DNA from: CBDAPU01 sp965198875
GTDB taxonomy: Bacteria > Pseudomonadota > Gammaproteobacteria > Eutrophobiales > Eutrophobiaceae
Direction: 5' to 3'
NCBI GenBank assembly: GCA_965198875.1
Contig: CBDAPU010000001.1
Location: 992,001-1,056,000 of the forward strand
Length of the DNA stretch: 64,000 bases
The first letter of the stretch is position 1, and each line of letters starts with the position of its first letter. Below are positions 61,742 to 64,000 of the stretch, piece by piece. The position numbers and the translations under genes are program-made. Under the pieces are notes generated by a model that saw only the letters and a list, made by a program, of their open reading frames with translations, ran no database searches and was not told the origin of the DNA.

Positions 61742-62143
61742 AGCTCATCACTGATGTCGTATTCAAATTGTGATCATGATGTAAAAATAAAGTCAATGAG
61801 GACGTTCCCCATCGCCTTCACCAACCTCTCCCCTCAAAGAATAAGCAAAACAACATAACCGAAGACCACATCCTCTGACGCTGGTCTGCCGTTAGAAAAC
61901 ACTGTTTTGCTGGTAGTTAAGTATATCTGTTTTTCCTGTCCTTATGTGATCTTTATATGGGGAGAATTGACAGGCCGGCGACAGAAAAAAGAGCTACTTT
62001 ATCAAGGCGCCCGATAGTAAAATACATAGCTGTCATCCTCAAACCAACAGGGCGGGCCGTGAGCCCTCGCCATGATCTCTCGGGCCCCACAGGATGGAAG
62101 AGGAATTAGCATCATAATCAGAGCGTTATTGGGAGCATGTGAT
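61742..62143. promoter_or_regulatory. Divergent promoter region of cheY and the second CheY-like gene
   Basis: About 400 bases. AT-rich around 61770-61990. No coding frame supported. Confidence 0.45.
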
Positions 62144-62521
62144 ATGGCACACACCATACTTGTTGTTGATGATTCACGATCTGTTCGCGCCGTTATCGGC
62201 ACAACCCTGAAAATGGGCGGTTATAACGTGATCACGGCGACAGATGGCAAAGAGGCGCTGGAATTGCTGAAGAAGGAGACCGAAAAAGGCGTCAACCTCA
62301 TCATCAGTGATATTAATATGCCGGAGATGGATGGCGTTACTTTCATTAAAGAGGTGAAAAAATTATCCGGCCATGTTTCCACGCCCATCTGTGTTTTAAC
62401 CACCGAGACCGAGCAGAGCAAGCTGGAAGATGATCTCAAAGGGCTCAAGGACTCCTGGATCACCAAGCCGGTGCAGCCGGCACATGTATTAAACGTGGTC
62501 GGTGAGTTGTTGCAGGCCTGA
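62144..62521 (+). CDS. Second CheY-like response regulator
   Basis: 125 residues from the ATG at 62144 (MAHTILVVDDSRSVRAVIGT), nine bases after GGGAG; an upstream in-frame ATG at 62072 adds a poor extension. Contains ISDINMPEMDGVTF with the phospho-Asp and SWITKPVQPAHVL with Lys. It is a single receiver divergent from the che operon and 94 bases before the FimX-like gene. Confidence 0.93.
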   Translation: MAHTILVVDDSRSVRAVIGTTLKMGGYNVITATDGKEALELLKKETEKGVNLIISDINMPEMDGVTFIKEVKKLSGHVSTPICVLTTETEQSKLEDDLKGLKDSWITKPVQPAHVLNVVGELLQA

Positions 62522-62615
62522 TCCGGTATCTCTCCACACTCAGCGCCCATAGCGTATTGGTTTTATCAGCGGCCAGTTTGTCCTTGCAAGGAAAGCGTGA
62601 AATGGGATCGTTAGC

Positions 62616-64000
62616 ATGAAATTAAATCACGTGCTCATCATAGATGATGATCCGGACTTCCGGGCCCTGCTACAGATCGTGCTCGCAAAAATCTCCCCTT
62701 CATCTTCTATTGAACAGTACGACCCCGTCGATAAAGGCAACCCGGGGCGGGAGTTTGATTGGTCAAAGTATGAGTTGTTATTGCTGGACCATGAGCTCGG
62801 TGAAGGGGAATATGGCCTCGACTGGCTACGCAAGTTCAAGAAAGATAAGACATTTCCCATCACCATCATGCTCACCGCTCACGGCAGTGAGGAAATTGCG
62901 GTTCGCGCATTACGCTTTGGCGCACAGGAATACATCAACAAACAAAAACTCTCTAAAAATCGACTGGAAGAGGCGATAAAAAACGCCAGGGAAAAACAGC
63001 TAAAGGAAAACGCCCTTATCAATACCAGCAATTTGAGAACGACCATATTTAACAAAGAGTATTTTTATAACACCCTCAAGGGCGTGATGGCCGATGAACA
63101 CACCGAGCATGTCTCGTTTTTATTCCAGCTATGGGTGGATGATTATCAACGTTTTTATGAGACCCTGGGTTTGTTGGCGGCGGATCAGTTTATTTCCAAC
63201 ATTGCCGATAACATCAGCGCGCTCCTGCACAACGACAAATACCGGATCAACGTAACCCGCATCGGCGACTCGGCCATAGCCGCTCTGGTGAGCGGCCTCG
63301 GCGATATTGACGCCGGCGAGCAGATCGCCTCTTACCTGTGCCGGGAATTAGCGAATAAACCCATCTTCCACGGGCAAGAGACGATCCCCTTCAGCGTCAG
63401 CATAGGCGCAGTTAACATATCGAAAGACCTGCACAGCCTGGAAAAGCTGCTAAGCCGCGCCGATGCGGCCTGCCGCAGCGCACAAAAGGATGGGGGCAAT
63501 ACGTTTTTTATCCACACCGACATGCCGGCAAGGAAGGATAAGAAGATGGCCGTGCAGGAGAGGGAGCCGAAAAAGAAGAGGGCCAATACAAAACCACCTG
63601 CCCGTCCTGATAGCAATATGATTGTTGAGAAGGGGATCGTTGAGAGGGCGGCGCGATTTGATCTGCAGGAGGTGATCAAACAGAACAGACTACAGCCCTA
63701 TTTTCAGCCGCTAGTCGCCATGTCTGATACGGCCACCCTGTTCGACGCCGAGTTTATGCAGCTACGGGTTAAGCTCATCGATCAGCAAGGCAACATATTT
63801 AATGCCGATGACTTAAAGCAGGAAGACTTTAACAAAGGCGACCGGGCGCTTCTGGATCGGTGGTTGATCAGAAACGGTCTGGGGAAATTATTATCGGCCA
63901 ACAAAGGCGGGCGATCACTTAAATATGGCCTGGTGATCCCGCTCTCCTCAGAGTCATTGACGACAACGGAAATGAATGACTGGATGGCCAAACTCATCCT
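62616..64000 (+). CDS. FimX-like receiver-GGDEF-EAL protein (3' partial)
   Basis: Open from ATG 62616 to the right edge, about 461 residues visible. Residues 1-125 are a receiver (HVLIIDDDPDFRALLQIVLA, LLLLDHELGEGEYGLDWLRK). A GGDEF fold follows, with TRIGDSAIAALV at about residue 215 where RxGGDEF is expected, so the cyclase motif is degenerate. A K/R-rich linker comes next, then an EAL domain from about 358 (LQPYFQPLVAM) in which the EAL motif is also altered (DAEF). The plan and the degenerate motifs are those of FimX, a c-di-GMP receptor for type IV pilus assembly in Pseudomonas, though FimX also has a PAS domain. Probably senses c-di-GMP rather than making or breaking it. Confidence 0.78.
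   Translation, partial: MKLNHVLIIDDDPDFRALLQIVLAKISPSSSIEQYDPVDKGNPGREFDWSKYELLLLDHELGEGEYGLDWLRKFKKDKTFPITIMLTAHGSEEIAVRALRFGAQEYINKQKLSKNRLEEAIKNAREKQLKENALINTSNLRTTIFNKEYFYNTLKGVMADEHTEHVSFLFQLWVDDYQRFYETLGLLAADQFISNIADNISALLHNDKYRINVTRIGDSAIAALVSGLGDIDAGEQIASYLCRELANKPIFHGQETIPFSVSIGAVNISKDLHSLEKLLSRADAACRSAQKDGGNTFFIHTDMPARKDKKMAVQEREPKKKRANTKPPARPDSNMIVEKGIVERAARFDLQEVIKQNRLQPYFQPLVAMSDTATLFDAEFMQLRVKLIDQQGNIFNADDLKQEDFNKGDRALLDRWLIRNGLGKLLSANKGGRSLKYGLVIPLSSESLTTTEMNDWMAKLI

Overview
The window reads as chromosomal DNA of a free-living, probably marine or sediment, gammaproteobacterium. The left part keeps the gene neighbourhood familiar from that class: cca, uppP, folK/folB, plsY, tsaD, rpsU, yqeY, dnaG, rpoD, then a tRNA-Ile(CAT). 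Sulfide oxidation genes (fccAB), large TonB-dependent receptors with a Rieske oxygenase, a delta-type carbonic anhydrase and two chemosensory systems fit a motile or twitching marine heterotroph with sulfur-oxidising capacity. The genus cannot be fixed from the sequence alone.

Layout. 1-12.2 kb: housekeeping genes for tRNA CCA addition, cell wall lipid recycling, folate synthesis (folM, folK, folB), phospholipid synthesis, t6A modification and the macromolecular synthesis operon. 12.3-16.5 kb: a decayed type I restriction-modification locus downstream of the tRNA. hsdM is split by an AT-rich insert carrying a PH/SHOCT gene and a small membrane protein gene, rhuM is cut off by a REP-associated transposase (RAYT), and hsdS is broken twice, once at a REP-like hairpin pair. 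16.6-31.6 kb: mixed metabolism (pdxH, HIT protein, two DAHP synthases, a zur-znuACB zinc operon behind a Zur-box-like palindrome, fccAB, TusA, OsmC, tRNA-Met, a glycerophosphotransferase-like gene interrupted at a run of 15 C, and a delta carbonic anhydrase).

31.9-43.6 kb: a probable catabolic or uptake locus with a GntR/FCD regulator, two TonB-dependent receptors, a SnoaL-like protein, an MFS transporter, a Rieske oxygenase, a VOC enzyme and a quinone-oxidoreductase-like MDR enzyme. An 84-bp direct repeat flanks the first receptor gene.

43.6-64 kb: signal transduction throughout. One minus-strand operon resembles the Pil-Chp system of type IV pili (response regulator, PilI-like CheW, PilJ-like receptor, ChpA-like hybrid kinase). 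A receiver-Ser/Thr kinase fusion follows. A second, complete chemotaxis operon runs cheY-cheA-cheW-parA-STAS-cheR-cheD-cheB-cheZ-mcp and contains a 31-bp G run just before the receptor gene. At the right edge, on the plus strand, lie a CheY-like protein and a receiver-GGDEF-EAL protein with degenerate catalytic motifs, similar to FimX. Together these suggest coupled control of surface motility by chemoreceptors, c-di-GMP and possibly Ser/Thr phosphorylation.

The most unusual items are the ParA/STAS pair in the che operon, the shared C-terminal GD[IV][DE]IF peptide of the CheZ-like and CheD proteins, the receiver-kinase fusion whose receiver resembles that of the FimX-like protein, the two long homopolymers, and the RAYT/REP damage to the restriction locus. 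All functions are inferred from sequence patterns remembered for these families; no database search was run.
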